From JAGMES01 sp023128035 (GTDB lineage: Bacteria > Bacillota > Halanaerobiia > DY22613), in assembly GCA_030627905.1 (NCBI GenBank), contig DAOVRZ010000012.1:1-64000 (forward strand): 64,000 nt of DNA. Reading direction: 5' to 3'. The translations under genes were made by a program, and so were the position numbers. The notes beneath the pieces were generated by a model. It was not told the origin of the DNA, did not search any database, and saw only the letters and a program-made list of their open reading frames with translations. Below, piece by piece: positions 8,836 through 18,241 of the stretch (positions are counted from its first letter, which is position 1; every line of letters begins with the position of its first letter).

Positions 8836-9993
8836 ATGACTATCACTTTAAAAGAGGTTCTGAGATTAGAAAAACTTAAAGATTTCAAAGTTATAGCTGG
8901 TAGAACAGGGGATTGCAATAAGATAAAAAAGGTTGGAATTTTAGATTATGAAACGAAGGAGATGATAGAAGAAAATTTTGTTGAAGGTGAGTTTGTAATA
9001 AGCACATTGCTTATTATTAAAGATAAGGTTGAAGAACTGTACGAAATAGTAGAAAAATTGATTTTGGTAGGTGTAAGTGGTTTAGCAATAAAAAATATCT
9101 ATTTTGATAAATTGCCTGATGATGTTATTGAGCTTGCCAATAGTAAATCATTTCCTATTATGATATTTAGCGAAGTATATTTCGAAGATGTTATTACAAG
9201 TATTTTGGATGCTATCAGTGAAAAAGAAGAAAGTAAAATTTTAGAATTAAAAATAGATAATATTTTATACAGTAATATAAACAATGTGATCATTAAAAAA
9301 ATCGCGTATGAAATTAATAGAGATTTTAGAGAAAAGCATATAGTAGTTTTTTGTAAGAGAAAAGATGGTGACGAAACTATAACCACAGGATTTTCTATAA
9401 AGAAAGAAAACGATAAATTGTTTGATAAATTTTGCAAAATCATTCCATACAAAGATGGATATTTAATTATTGATACATATGAAAATATTGATCTAAATGA
9501 AGTTACAAAAAATATTTTACGAAGATTAGAAATGTTAGGTTTTAGTCCTAAACATTATATCATGGGAATAAGCGGTTTCCATGAGAAATTAGAGGAATTA
9601 AATTTTTCTATTAAGGAAAGTATGTATGCTTTCAAATATTCCATGACATATAAAAAAGATATTTCATTTTTCGATAAAATTGGAACTAATAAGATATTGT
9701 TACCTCTTATTGATAATCCCTGGATTCAAAAATATTATGATGAAATGATAACACCGTTACTAATTTATGATAGAAAGAATGATACAGAGTTATTAAAAAC
9801 AGCAATGATATATATTGAAAACAATGGCGATATCAAAGCTACTGCAGAAGAGTTATTTCAACATAGCAATACTACAAGATATAGAATTGATAAGATATAT
9901 AAGATATTGAGCAAAGATTATGATATTGAGCATTTTTATGAGGAACTTGCAATTGCTATTAGGATACATAATCTCATGGATATATCATTGTAA
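8836..9993 (+). CDS. PucR-family transcriptional regulator
   Basis: A 385-residue regulator. The N-terminal PucR domain (about 1-125, beginning TITLKEVLRLEKLKDFKVIA) is followed by a central GGDEF-like region and a C-terminal PucR helix-turn-helix (about 320-375, TAEELFQHSNTTRYRIDKIY). The family controls purine or amino-acid catabolism and related transport. It stands directly before an EamA exporter in the same direction, its most likely target. AGGAGG precedes the ATG. Confidence 0.85.
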   Translation: MTITLKEVLRLEKLKDFKVIAGRTGDCNKIKKVGILDYETKEMIEENFVEGEFVISTLLIIKDKVEELYEIVEKLILVGVSGLAIKNIYFDKLPDDVIELANSKSFPIMIFSEVYFEDVITSILDAISEKEESKILELKIDNILYSNINNVIIKKIAYEINRDFREKHIVVFCKRKDGDETITTGFSIKKENDKLFDKFCKIIPYKDGYLIIDTYENIDLNEVTKNILRRLEMLGFSPKHYIMGISGFHEKLEELNFSIKESMYAFKYSMTYKKDISFFDKIGTNKILLPLIDNPWIQKYYDEMITPLLIYDRKNDTELLKTAMIYIENNGDIKATAEELFQHSNTTRYRIDKIYKILSKDYDIEHFYEELAIAIRIHNLMDISL

Positions 9994-10102
9994 AAAATAC
10001 AAAAGAACCCTCCTGATAATTTAACATCTTACAAAGGCAGAGAACAAATAAATGGAGTATATATATTAGAGTAGATTGATACATTTATCAAGGGGGTTTA
10101 AT

Positions 10103-10969
10103 ATGTCAAGACAATTGAAGGCAGATCTGGCGTTATTACTTGTAACAATAGGGTGGGGAGCATCTTTTATATTAACAAAAAGTTCATTGAAAGAAATACC
10201 TACCTTTAATTTTTTAGCTATCAGATTTTTTATAGCGTTTATTTTATCATCTATTATTTTCATAAAAGAAATGGCGCAAATAGATAAAAAGACTTTGATA
10301 TATGGAATAATTCTAGGGGTTATTCTATTTGGAAGTTTTGCTTTTCAAACAATGGGATTAGTTTACACATCAGCTTCTAAATCAGGGTTTATTACCGGTT
10401 TTAGTGTAGTTTTAGTTCCAATCTTTTCTTCTTTGCTAATGAAAAATATTCCTAATAAAAAAACTATCATAAGTGTGATTTTGGCCTTTATAGGGTTAGG
10501 AATGTTAACTTTGAATAAAAGTATTTCTGCGATAAATATTGGTGATATATACACGTTTTTCTGTGCTATAATATTTGCTATTTATATAATACTTGTGGGT
10601 AAGTTTACAGTAGAGGTAAAATCGATACCGTTTGCAGTGATACAGTTGGGAGTTGTTGGATTATTTAGTTTGTTAATATCATTTGCTATAGAATCTCCTA
10701 CTATACCTACTAATAATCAGGTATGGATTAATATTGCCATATTAAGCGTGGTATGTACTTCAGGGGCTTATATTGTCCAAAATGTCGCTCAAAAATATAC
10801 CAGTCCAACACATACTGCTTTAATATATACTGCAGAGCCTGTATTTGCGGGAATATTTAGTTATATTATTCTTGGAGAAGTGTTAAGTACAAAAGGAGCT
10901 TTTGGAGCTACTTTAATACTGTTAGGAATGTTGCTACAAGAGATGGATTTGAAAAAGATTGAGTTATGA
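10103..10969 (+). CDS. EamA-family (DMT superfamily) transporter
   Basis: A 288-residue inner-membrane protein with ten predicted hydrophobic segments in two EamA repeats (first starts ADLALLLVTIGWGASFILTK). The ATG is placed after AGGGGG; an in-frame ATG 27 bases earlier lacks a good ribosome binding site. Members export amino acids or other small metabolites. Substrate unknown; the upstream PucR-type gene suggests a nitrogen-containing compound (inference). Confidence 0.88.
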   Translation: MSRQLKADLALLLVTIGWGASFILTKSSLKEIPTFNFLAIRFFIAFILSSIIFIKEMAQIDKKTLIYGIILGVILFGSFAFQTMGLVYTSASKSGFITGFSVVLVPIFSSLLMKNIPNKKTIISVILAFIGLGMLTLNKSISAINIGDIYTFFCAIIFAIYIILVGKFTVEVKSIPFAVIQLGVVGLFSLLISFAIESPTIPTNNQVWINIAILSVVCTSGAYIVQNVAQKYTSPTHTALIYTAEPVFAGIFSYIILGEVLSTKGAFGATLILLGMLLQEMDLKKIEL

Positions 10970-11088
10970 CTTAGCAGATGTTATTCAAAGATATTTGTGA
11001 AAGTCTTGCCATAATTATGATTGTTGGTCTTAGAACTACGGTTTCAATTAGAAATGTTAGTTAAAAGATAAATCACAAAATAGGTATT

Positions 11089-11810
11089 TTATGAAATATA
11101 AAAAACATCTGCTGACATTACACAAATAGGATAACATTTATTACTGTATGTGCCATTACCAAGCTGACCAAATGAATTACATCCCCATGACCATAAACTA
11201 CCATCTTCTTTAAGTGCAATTGTATGTTTGTAAGAAGCAGATAACTGTTTCCAAATTGATCCATTATCGACTTGAGTAGGAGTTGCTTTAAGGATTGTTG
11301 TACCATCACCTAACTGACCTTTATCATTCAATCCATATGACCATAAAGTGTTGTCTTTTTTCTTAACAACAGTGTAGCAATATCTCGCTGATAATGGTGA
11401 TATAGAATTTTCTACATATGACCCAAGATTTAAATTTAATACTTGTACGGGTTGTGTCTTATTAGCGAATACTTGATCACCCAATTGCCAATAGTTATTA
11501 TTTCCCCAAGTTTGCACGGTCATATCTGATTTTAATGCTATAGTATGAAGAAATCCAGCATCAATAACAGTGATATCAGTAAGATTTGATACCTGAACTG
11601 GTGTTGTTCTCCAAATAGTGGTATCATCCCCTAGTTGACCAGAAGAATTAGATCCATAAGTCCAGACGGTTCCATCAGATTTTAATGCTACCGTATGAGA
11701 ACCTCCTGCAACCACCATAGGTTTAACTAAATCTGTAGCTTCAGAAATCCTTCCTATTATAAAACAAATCATAAATAACAATAGAATAATATTAATCTGT
11801 TTTTTAACAT
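11089..11810 (-). pseudogene. Secreted RCC1-repeat protein with start-proximal frameshift
   Basis: An RCC1-type beta-propeller protein with at least four repeats carrying HTVALKSDGTVWTYGSNSSG-like units. The natural ATG (11808-11810, after AAGGAGG) is out of frame with the repeats. Adding one base in the A6 run at 11800-11805 restores the leader MLKKQINIILLLFMICFII, a good signal peptide running into the repeats. As sequenced, only a weak internal start without a full leader is left. It is therefore a recent single-base loss, a phase-variable tract or an error. The repeat array is also short, ending about 240 residues after the restored start. Confidence 0.65.
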
Positions 11811-12259
11811 CTCAAATCCTCCTTGTTTTTCATGAATAAAATTGTAGTTTTACACCTCCATTATTAATTGTATTTCTAAGTTGCAATATGAATACTCAAC
11901 ATTATATCGTTTATACCTTTTAAAAAAATAAAAATTTTGGCTAAATATGAAATATATAAGGATAGTTGGCTAGAAAAGACGGTCTAACTTTTTATAAGAG
12001 AAGTTAAACGCGAAGAAGTACCAAAAGTAATAGGATGTTTGAAAACCCACCCAAAGCTAATGTAGATAAAGTAATATGCTATGGTGAGGTATTACCATGA
12101 TGGAGTGTATAGAGGTGATGTCTTGTCAAAAGATTATTCTTGAAGTCTTCAACTTTTCCTAGATATACTAATTTTCTCCCCCCAAAACTCATACACTAGT
12201 ATAAACACCAGATGGCTGACCTCAGTTGTCGGTAGTCTAATCAGGGGGAGGAAAGTTTA
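11811..12259. other. Gene-poor stretch before the hydrogenase regulator
   Basis: About 450 bp without an intact gene. Short open pieces remain around 12000-12150 (for example HDGVYRGDVLSKDYS) and look like an unidentified decayed gene. A GGGGGAGG ribosome binding site for the downstream regulator lies at the right end. I see no convincing promoter or RNA gene. Confidence 0.4.
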
Positions 12260-14899
12260 ATGGGACTAATTGAAACTATCAAAAATTCTTGTCATGAATG
12301 TTATGCCTGTGTGCGTAACTGTCCAGTAAAAGCTGTGAGGGTATCAAATGGCCAAGCTGAAGTCTTAGAAGAACGCTGCATTCATTGTGGAAACTGTGTT
12401 CGTATTTGTGCGCAAAAGGCTAAAAAAGTTTTAGACTATAAAGATTTGGTTAAGGAGTATTTGCAGCAGAAAGAGAGGGTAGTTATAGGACTGGCCCCTA
12501 GTTTTCCGGCTTTTGATACAGAGTTAGAATTTTCTCAATGGATAGAATATTTGACTGATTTGGGCTTTACCAAGATCTATGAAGTAGCTTGGGGGGCTCA
12601 ACTTGTTATTGAGGAAATTAAAAAAAATCTGCAGAGTACAGAAAATGATCTGTTAATTAGCTCTGCCTGTCCGGTTATCGTAAATTTAATTGAGAAATAT
12701 TATCCTAGTCTGGTAGCTAATCTGGCCCAGGTAGTATCTCCCATGGTAGCACTATCTCGATATATTAGCATGAGTGAACCTCCTGGAACAAAAGTGGTGT
12801 TAGTCGGACCGTGTCTGGCCAAGAAAAAAGAAGTAGAGAGGGAGAGAACCATTGACGCTATTTTAACTTTTAGTGAATTAGTTGAACTGGGGGAGGAATT
12901 GACGGGTAGAAATTTAGGAGAACTGGAGCATAAAAAAAAGATTTTTGAAGAAAAAGAATTAGAAAAAGACCAGCAAATTTTATATATTACTAAAGCCGCC
13001 CGAAAGATTCCGTTAGCTGGTGGTTTGTTGGATGGTGTTATAGATAAATATCATTTATTTTCTGAGGGGTATATCAATGTTGAAGGTTCGGCAAAAGTAT
13101 TTGAATTATTTGATAGTCTTGTCAAAGGAGATATACAGCCTAAGTTTGTTGATATTTTATATTGTGATGGGTGTATAAATGGTGTTGATTTAACCCGTGA
13201 AAGTTATTTTAAAAAGGAGAAGGCAGTTAAGTTATATATTAAGCAAAAAGATTGTGTTTTTCCCAATATAGGAACCTATTCATATCAACTATCCCGCAAT
13301 TTAGATTTATCTGCCAATTTTCACCCTGATTACAAATCATTATCCCAACCGACTGAAAGAGATATCTGGAGAATTTTAAATCTTACTAACAAATTCACTA
13401 ATGATGATCTTTTAAATTGTGGTGCTTGTGGTTACTCCTCTTGTAAAGAGAAAGCTATTGCAGTTTATCAGGGGATAGCAGAGGTTGAGATGTGCTTATC
13501 TTATCTATTGACGACAAAACGTCAGGAGATCAAAGAGGTACAAAATTTGAATAAGCAGTTAGATACTTTGATAAATTCTTCGTATGATGGAATGGTTGTA
13601 ATTAATCAAGAGATGGTGATTGAACGGGTAAATGATTCCTATTTAAAGATACTAGGACTCACCGCTGAAGATATCGTTGGAAAAAAAATTCTTGATCTGG
13701 AGAAAGAGCGAATTGTCTATCCAGCAGTATCAACATTAGCTCTACATGAGAGAAGGAGTATTACATTGGTGCAAAATACCTGGAATGGTAATCAGATTTT
13801 GGCTAGTGCTACTCCAATTTTTGATGAACAGAACAATGTTCTTAGGGTATTGGTTAACACTAGGGATATCTGTTTATTGAATGAATTAGAGATGCAAGCA
13901 AAAGAGGGCCAGAAGATCTGTCAATATATCAGAAAACGGGATCAGGTAGAATTACAGGAAGGGCCAGGCCACATAGTGTACACTTCTAGTGCAATGAAAA
14001 AAATCTTAAAACTGGCTTGTAAAATCGCTAGAACTTCATCAAATGTTTTGATCACAGGGGAGTCTGGAGTAGGCAAAGAAGTGATCGCCTCATATATCCA
14101 TGAGCAGAGTGGTCGCAAGAATAATTTTGTTAAGATTAACTGTGGCGCCATCCCTGAAACTCTTCTGGAATCTGAACTATTTGGATATGAGACTGGAGCA
14201 TTCAGTGGAGCGAAACGAGACGGAAAGCCAGGTTTGATCGAACTTGCTCATCAAGGAACTCTTTTTCTGGATGAGATCGGGGAAATGCCTTTAAACTTAC
14301 AGGTAAAATTATTACAGGTATTGCAGGGGCATTGGATAACCAGATTGGGAGGAGTAGAAAAAATAAAAGTTGACTTTCGTTTGATTGTTGCTACTAATCG
14401 GGATTTAAAGAAAATGATTCTGGAAAAACAATTTCGAGAAGACCTATATTATAGATTAAACGTTGTGCCAATCTTTATTCCAGGTCTGCGCTTTCGTAAA
14501 GAGGATATCTTACCATTAGTCAAATACTGGCTTAACCAAAATAATCATAAATATGAGAAAAATATTACAAGTAGCTCTGATGCTGAAAAATTGTTGATCC
14601 AATATCATTGGCCAGGTAATATTCGAGAATTAGCAAACCTAATGGAAAGGATAGTTGTTACCAGTGAAGAAAGAGTAATATCTGCAGAAAAGATTAAGGA
14701 GTACTTAGATTTGAAGACTAAAAGTAGATCAACCATAATGATCAATGAAGTGATACCTTTAGAGGAAGCAGTTACAGAAGTGGAGAAAAAACTTCTGCAA
14801 CTTGTTAAAAAATCTTGTAAATCTACTTATGAGATGGCTGAAAAATTAGGAGTTAATCAATCGACGGTGGTGCGTAAGATGAAGAAATATTTTTCTTAA
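12260..14899 (+). CDS. Sensory [FeFe]-hydrogenase-like / sigma-54 activator fusion
   Basis: An 879-residue single-chain regulator. In order: two [4Fe-4S] ferredoxin motifs (residues 11-50); an iron-hydrogenase large-subunit domain (about 70-350) with H-cluster-type motifs SSACP (near 134), GPCLAKKKE (near 183) and YCDGCING (near 300); a four-Cys Fes domain (CGACGYSSC, near 388); a PAS domain (near 430-540); a sigma-54 AAA+ domain with Walker A GESGVGKE (near 600), GAFSGA loop (GAFTGA variant, near 645) and Walker B LFLDEIGEM; and a Fis-type helix-turn-helix at the C-terminus. The catalytic hydrogenase proton-relay Cys is Ala here, as in sensory enzymes. It probably senses hydrogen or redox state and activates the hydCBA operon downstream. 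Confidence 0.88.
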   Translation: MGLIETIKNSCHECYACVRNCPVKAVRVSNGQAEVLEERCIHCGNCVRICAQKAKKVLDYKDLVKEYLQQKERVVIGLAPSFPAFDTELEFSQWIEYLTDLGFTKIYEVAWGAQLVIEEIKKNLQSTENDLLISSACPVIVNLIEKYYPSLVANLAQVVSPMVALSRYISMSEPPGTKVVLVGPCLAKKKEVERERTIDAILTFSELVELGEELTGRNLGELEHKKKIFEEKELEKDQQILYITKAARKIPLAGGLLDGVIDKYHLFSEGYINVEGSAKVFELFDSLVKGDIQPKFVDILYCDGCINGVDLTRESYFKKEKAVKLYIKQKDCVFPNIGTYSYQLSRNLDLSANFHPDYKSLSQPTERDIWRILNLTNKFTNDDLLNCGACGYSSCKEKAIAVYQGIAEVEMCLSYLLTTKRQEIKEVQNLNKQLDTLINSSYDGMVVINQEMVIERVNDSYLKILGLTAEDIVGKKILDLEKERIVYPAVSTLALHERRSITLVQNTWNGNQILASATPIFDEQNNVLRVLVNTRDICLLNELEMQAKEGQKICQYIRKRDQVELQEGPGHIVYTSSAMKKILKLACKIARTSSNVLITGESGVGKEVIASYIHEQSGRKNNFVKINCGAIPETLLESELFGYETGAFSGAKRDGKPGLIELAHQGTLFLDEIGEMPLNLQVKLLQVLQGHWITRLGGVEKIKVDFRLIVATNRDLKKMILEKQFREDLYYRLNVVPIFIPGLRFRKEDILPLVKYWLNQNNHKYEKNITSSSDAEKLLIQYHWPGNIRELANLMERIVVTSEERVISAEKIKEYLDLKTKSRSTIMINEVIPLEEAVTEVEKKLLQLVKKSCKSTYEMAEKLGVNQSTVVRKMKKYFS

Positions 14900-14913
14900 T
14901 GCGAGGGTGCATT
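14896..14913. promoter_or_regulatory. Candidate enhancer site 1 for the sigma-54 activator
   Basis: The dyad TTAATGC-GAGGG-TGCATT overlaps the regulator's stop codon, about 290 bp upstream of the sigma-54 promoter. It shares half-sites and 5-bp spacing with the dyad at 15036-15053. A partial third copy with TGCATTA lies at 14918-14935. Confidence 0.55.
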
Positions 14914-15035
14914 TATGTGATGTATTTATGCATTAAGGGGTTTCTCAATTTTCGTAGATTGGGTGGAGACATGGTTTGATGGCAGGCATATATCAGCTAA
15001 GAAATTTGAATTACTATAAGAGAAAAATAACTTTC

Positions 15036-15053
15036 TAATGCCAGAATGCATTA
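15036..15053. promoter_or_regulatory. Candidate enhancer site 2 for the sigma-54 activator
   Basis: TAATGC-CAGAA-TGCATTA, a dyad with the same half-sites and spacing as site 1. It is about 150 bp upstream of the -24/-12 promoter, a normal distance for bacterial enhancer-binding proteins. Confidence 0.6.
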
Positions 15054-15087
15054 ATAACTAAATATTAACTTATCGTGTTTGGTCTAT

Positions 15088-15115
15088 AAATCTCTCTTTA
15101 TGAGAGATTTTTTTA
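15088..15115 (+). terminator. Terminator after the hydrogenase regulator
   Basis: AAATCTCTC / GAGAGATTT followed by a T-run. It separates the regulator transcript from the hyd operon. Confidence 0.75.
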
Positions 15116-15183
15116 TTGAAAGGTTAGTAATGACAGGGGGTCAGAGAGATTTCTAAAAAAAGTTTTTTTCCATTAACTGAAGT

Positions 15184-15199
15184 TGGCACGTTATTTGCA
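15184..15199 (+). promoter_or_regulatory. Sigma-54 promoter of the hydCBA operon
   Basis: TGGCACG-TTAT-TTGCA is a perfect match to the -24/-12 consensus with correct GG-to-GC spacing. It is 113 bp before hydC and directly downstream of a sigma-54 activator gene with two candidate enhancer dyads. Confidence 0.88.
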
Positions 15200-15311
15200 A
15201 TTAAATTAAGATGAAAAGATAAATGAGATCAAATAAAACATCTAGCTTATATATAGAAGTTTTACGATTACCAGATAAATACATTACCAACATTTCAAAG
15301 GGGGCTTACAA

Positions 15312-15722
15312 ATGAATGATGGTCGGTTAATGGAGAAATTGCACAACGTTCAGATGACTTATGGGTATATTCCCGAAAGTGAGATTGAGAAATTAGCTGA
15401 AGAGTATGGGATGACCAAAACTAAAGTCTATGGAGTTATTAGTTTTTATTCTATGTTCCACACAGAACCTACGGGAAAGTATATTATTCGAGTCTGTAAC
15501 AGTATTTCCTGTCATTTGAATCGTTCTGGAGACATGGTGGAAGCTATTAAAGATTATCTAGGTGTAGAGAGTGGTCAAACCACTGAGGATAAGAGATTTA
15601 CTTTGGAAGTAGTAGAATGTCTCGGTCATTGTGGTGAAGGTCCAGTGATGATGGTCAACGATAAGATCTACACCCATGTAGGTAAAACAGCAGCGTTAAA
15701 AATATTGAAGGAATGTTTGTAA
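15312..15722 (+). CDS. hydC: NADH-linked [FeFe]-hydrogenase subunit C (NuoE-like)
   Basis: A 136-residue thioredoxin-like [2Fe-2S] protein of the NuoE/HydC family. A helical N-terminal part is followed by the cluster ligands in RVCNSISCHL and VVECLGHCGEGPVMMVN. It passes electrons between the flavin subunit and the hydrogenase subunit. It is first in the operon behind the sigma-54 promoter, and HydB starts 13 bp after it. Length and ligands are normal. Confidence 0.92.
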   Translation: MNDGRLMEKLHNVQMTYGYIPESEIEKLAEEYGMTKTKVYGVISFYSMFHTEPTGKYIIRVCNSISCHLNRSGDMVEAIKDYLGVESGQTTEDKRFTLEVVECLGHCGEGPVMMVNDKIYTHVGKTAALKILKECL

Positions 15723-15735
15723 GGAGGTTGAGATA

Positions 15736-16953
15736 ATGGCTGAAACCCTATTTTTGAAAAGTAAAGTTACTGCGGATATTACTCACTATGATTTTCCTAT
15801 CTTGCGAAAAGTTTTACAGATGGATAAGGAAGATGTCATAGCGGAGGTTAAAACATCTGGTCTTAAGGGACGTGGTGGTGCAGGTTTCCCTACAGGTTTA
15901 AAGTGGGAATTGGCTCTTAAAGAGCCTGGTGATGAGAAATATATCATCTGTAACGCAGATGAGGGAGAGCCTGGAACCTTTAAAGATCGTTTCTTATTGG
16001 AAAATACTCCACTTCAGGTTCTGGAAGGAATCATTATAGCGGGATATGCAATCGGAGCCAAAAAAGGTTATATCTATATTCGAGGTGAATATGCAAAAGC
16101 CATTAATATTTTTATGGATGCTATTCACTTGGCCAAAGAAGAAAATATTTTGGGGGAGAAGATTTTAGGAAGTAATTTTAATTTTGACATCCAGTTGGTT
16201 AAAGGTGGAGGAGCATATGTCTGTGGGGATGAGACCTCATTAATCAACTCGATTGAAGGTAAGAGAGGCATATCTAGAATGACTCCCCCTTATCCCATTC
16301 AGAAGGGTCTATTTGATAAACCATCTGTGGTTAATAACGTTGAGACACTAACAGCAGCGGCAGAAATTTTATCAAAAGGTGGAAATAAATATGCAAGTAT
16401 GGGAACTGAGAAGAGTAAAGGAACCAAGTTAGTTTGCCTAAGTGGAGATGTAAAAGAACCTGGAGTTTATGAAGTTGAATTTGGGAAGATGACTCTTAGA
16501 GAGATTATTGATGAATTTGGAAAAGGAGTCAATGGGAAACTTAAATTTATCATCCCTGGAGGAGTATCAACAGCTATCTTAGCAGAAGAGCAATTGGATA
16601 TCCCTTATACCTATGAAGATATAGCTGAAAATGGCAGTGGGTTGGGCTCTGGTGCGATAATCGTGGTTTCTGAAGGGCATGAATTATTAGATTTATTGAT
16701 AAATGTTTCTATATTTTTTATGGATGAGACTTGTGGAACCTGTTTTCCATGTCGTGAAGGAAATAAGCAGGTCTATCATATGTTGAAGGATGCAGCTAAA
16801 AAAGGTGGTTTTACTGCTGAAGAGATTCAACTGATTAAAGATCTAGGTAAAAACATGTATTTGGTTGCTCGTTGTGGTTTGGGCCAGACATCTTTATGCT
16901 TTATCTGTTCAATATTAGAAAAATATGAAGAAGAGTTATTGGTAAGGGGGTAA
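15736..16953 (+). CDS. hydB: NADH-linked [FeFe]-hydrogenase subunit B (NuoF-like, short form)
   Basis: A 405-residue NADH- and FMN-binding subunit. It carries the NADH/FMN motif KGRGGAGFPTGLKW, an SLBB region, and the [4Fe-4S] ligand motif ETCGTCFPCREGN with the fourth Cys in ARCGLGQTS. It lacks both the N-terminal [2Fe-2S] domain and the C-terminal two-cluster ferredoxin domain of the roughly 600-residue HydB of bifurcating enzymes. A non-bifurcating, NADH-dependent hydrogenase would fit (inference). The gene is intact; a transposable element begins just after its stop. Confidence 0.92.
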   Translation: MAETLFLKSKVTADITHYDFPILRKVLQMDKEDVIAEVKTSGLKGRGGAGFPTGLKWELALKEPGDEKYIICNADEGEPGTFKDRFLLENTPLQVLEGIIIAGYAIGAKKGYIYIRGEYAKAINIFMDAIHLAKEENILGEKILGSNFNFDIQLVKGGGAYVCGDETSLINSIEGKRGISRMTPPYPIQKGLFDKPSVVNNVETLTAAAEILSKGGNKYASMGTEKSKGTKLVCLSGDVKEPGVYEVEFGKMTLREIIDEFGKGVNGKLKFIIPGGVSTAILAEEQLDIPYTYEDIAENGSGLGSGAIIVVSEGHELLDLLINVSIFFMDETCGTCFPCREGNKQVYHMLKDAAKKGGFTAEEIQLIKDLGKNMYLVARCGLGQTSLCFICSILEKYEEELLVRG

Positions 16954-16957
16954 ACAG

Positions 16958-17146
16958 AGTCAACTTCTCCCGACTAAAGTCGGAAGCTTGAAGTGTACGA
17001 CCACACTCAGTGAGATCTAACTTCAAGGATTTGCACCTTCCCGAACCTACATATTGGTGATTCGGAGAACGGGAAAGAAAGCAGGCTGGTTGACTAGTGA
17101 AGCTTTTTCAGCCTATCCCAACGATTAAAATCGTTGGGGCTGTAGG
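16958..17146 (-). ncRNA. Candidate omega/reRNA region at the tnpB 3' end
   Basis: About 190 bp between the tnpB stop and the element end hold a run of hairpins: CCCAACGATTAAAATCGTTGGG, a TTCCCG/CGGGAA stem, a CTTGAAGT/ACTTCAAG stem and the terminal CCGAC/GTCGG hairpin. TnpB guide RNAs are known to come from this position and to end at the element boundary, so the guide here would read into the hydB 3' end. Structure is seen; RNA production is inferred. Confidence 0.5.
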
Positions 17147-18241
17147 TTACCCTACATGCTGCAATCCTTTTGCAGCTATGTTGATACTTGCATTTTTATC
17201 AGCGTTGTGCCTATGTCCGTTAGGACAATTAAAAAGATTTTGAGTGATTCTTTGACCCTTTTTACCACATATTGAACAGATTTTTGAAGTATTATATGGG
17301 TTAATCTCGATTACTTGAATACCTTCTAGACTTGCTTTATGCTTGACAAACTCTTTAAGTTGATAGTAAGCCCAAGAATTTTTCTCATAGTTTGAAAGTT
17401 TGGCTTTATCAACAGTTACATTCTTTCTGATATGTTTCAAGTCTTCTAAAATAATTAGAGATTTATGTACCTTAGCAACTTCAATGATTTTATTTGCAAT
17501 ATGGAAGTTAACTTCTATACAGATCCTATCTTCTTTGATAGAGGATACTTTTCTACTCCCAGCCTTCTTACTTTTCAATCGTCGTTTTTGACGATAGCGA
17601 AGGCGTTTGAATCGAAGTTCACGACCTGAAAACATTTCAGTATGTAAAAGAGTTTTATTCTTGTCAAGCACAGAAATAGTAGCAATATTGACTATTCCTA
17701 AATCAATACCTAGAACAGTTTCGGGAGTCTTCTCCTCTTGTTGATATTTAAGAACTAAATTAAGATACCATTCGCCTTTAGACTGATATAACTCAGCAGT
17801 TTTGATGCAATAGCTTTTATCAGTTAGATATTTACGCTGGTAATTACCAAAGGCAAGAGGGCAGAAAATATTACCTGCTGGAGTCATTATTTTAGCAATA
17901 TAACGTCCTTCTTTTTCAATAATGTAAAAAGACTTATCGATAACTAGCCTGACTGGTACGTTACTTTGAAACTGAGAAATATCATTTACTTTGACGATTT
18001 CAATTGCCTTGCGGTTACATTCAACTGCAACCTGAGAAGGCAGATCAAAGTTATTACGCAGCACTCTATATACTTGTTTGTGGCTCTTAGTGTACGAGGT
18101 AAAACCCCGATGTTTGATAATCTTAAGGCCTGATCTGATACCTTTGTTCCAGTTTATTTGAAGAAGATGTAATTTTTCTTGTTTAGTTCTTGATGGTTTA
18201 TACAACTCTATGTGGTGAAGGGCAATGTGCAATTTACTCAC
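17147..18241 (-). CDS. tnpB: TnpB RNA-guided endonuclease
   Basis: A 364-residue TnpB with all expected parts: an N-terminal helix-turn-helix-like region, RuvC-I Asp in VLGIDLGIVNIAT, RuvC-II Glu in LIILEDLKHIR, a zinc-finger CSICGKKG...FNCPNGH and RuvC-III Asp in NADKNASINIA. It therefore looks catalytically intact. The GTG start overlaps the stop codon of the upstream ribbon-helix-helix gene, implying coupled translation; an in-frame ATG seven codons upstream would lie inside that gene. No TnpA is present, so mobility would depend on another element. Confidence 0.9.
   Translation of the reverse strand: MSKLHIALHHIELYKPSRTKQEKLHLLQINWNKGIRSGLKIIKHRGFTSYTKSHKQVYRVLRNNFDLPSQVAVECNRKAIEIVKVNDISQFQSNVPVRLVIDKSFYIIEKEGRYIAKIMTPAGNIFCPLAFGNYQRKYLTDKSYCIKTAELYQSKGEWYLNLVLKYQQEEKTPETVLGIDLGIVNIATISVLDKNKTLLHTEMFSGRELRFKRLRYRQKRRLKSKKAGSRKVSSIKEDRICIEVNFHIANKIIEVAKVHKSLIILEDLKHIRKNVTVDKAKLSNYEKNSWAYYQLKEFVKHKASLEGIQVIEINPYNTSKICSICGKKGQRITQNLFNCPNGHRHNADKNASINIAAKGLQHVG

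Noticed and set aside
12190..12240. Possible sigma-54 promoter (TGGCTG...TTGTC) before the hydrogenase regulator
   Set aside because: The spacing between the two elements is two bases too long and both elements mismatch the consensus, unlike the perfect site at 15184.
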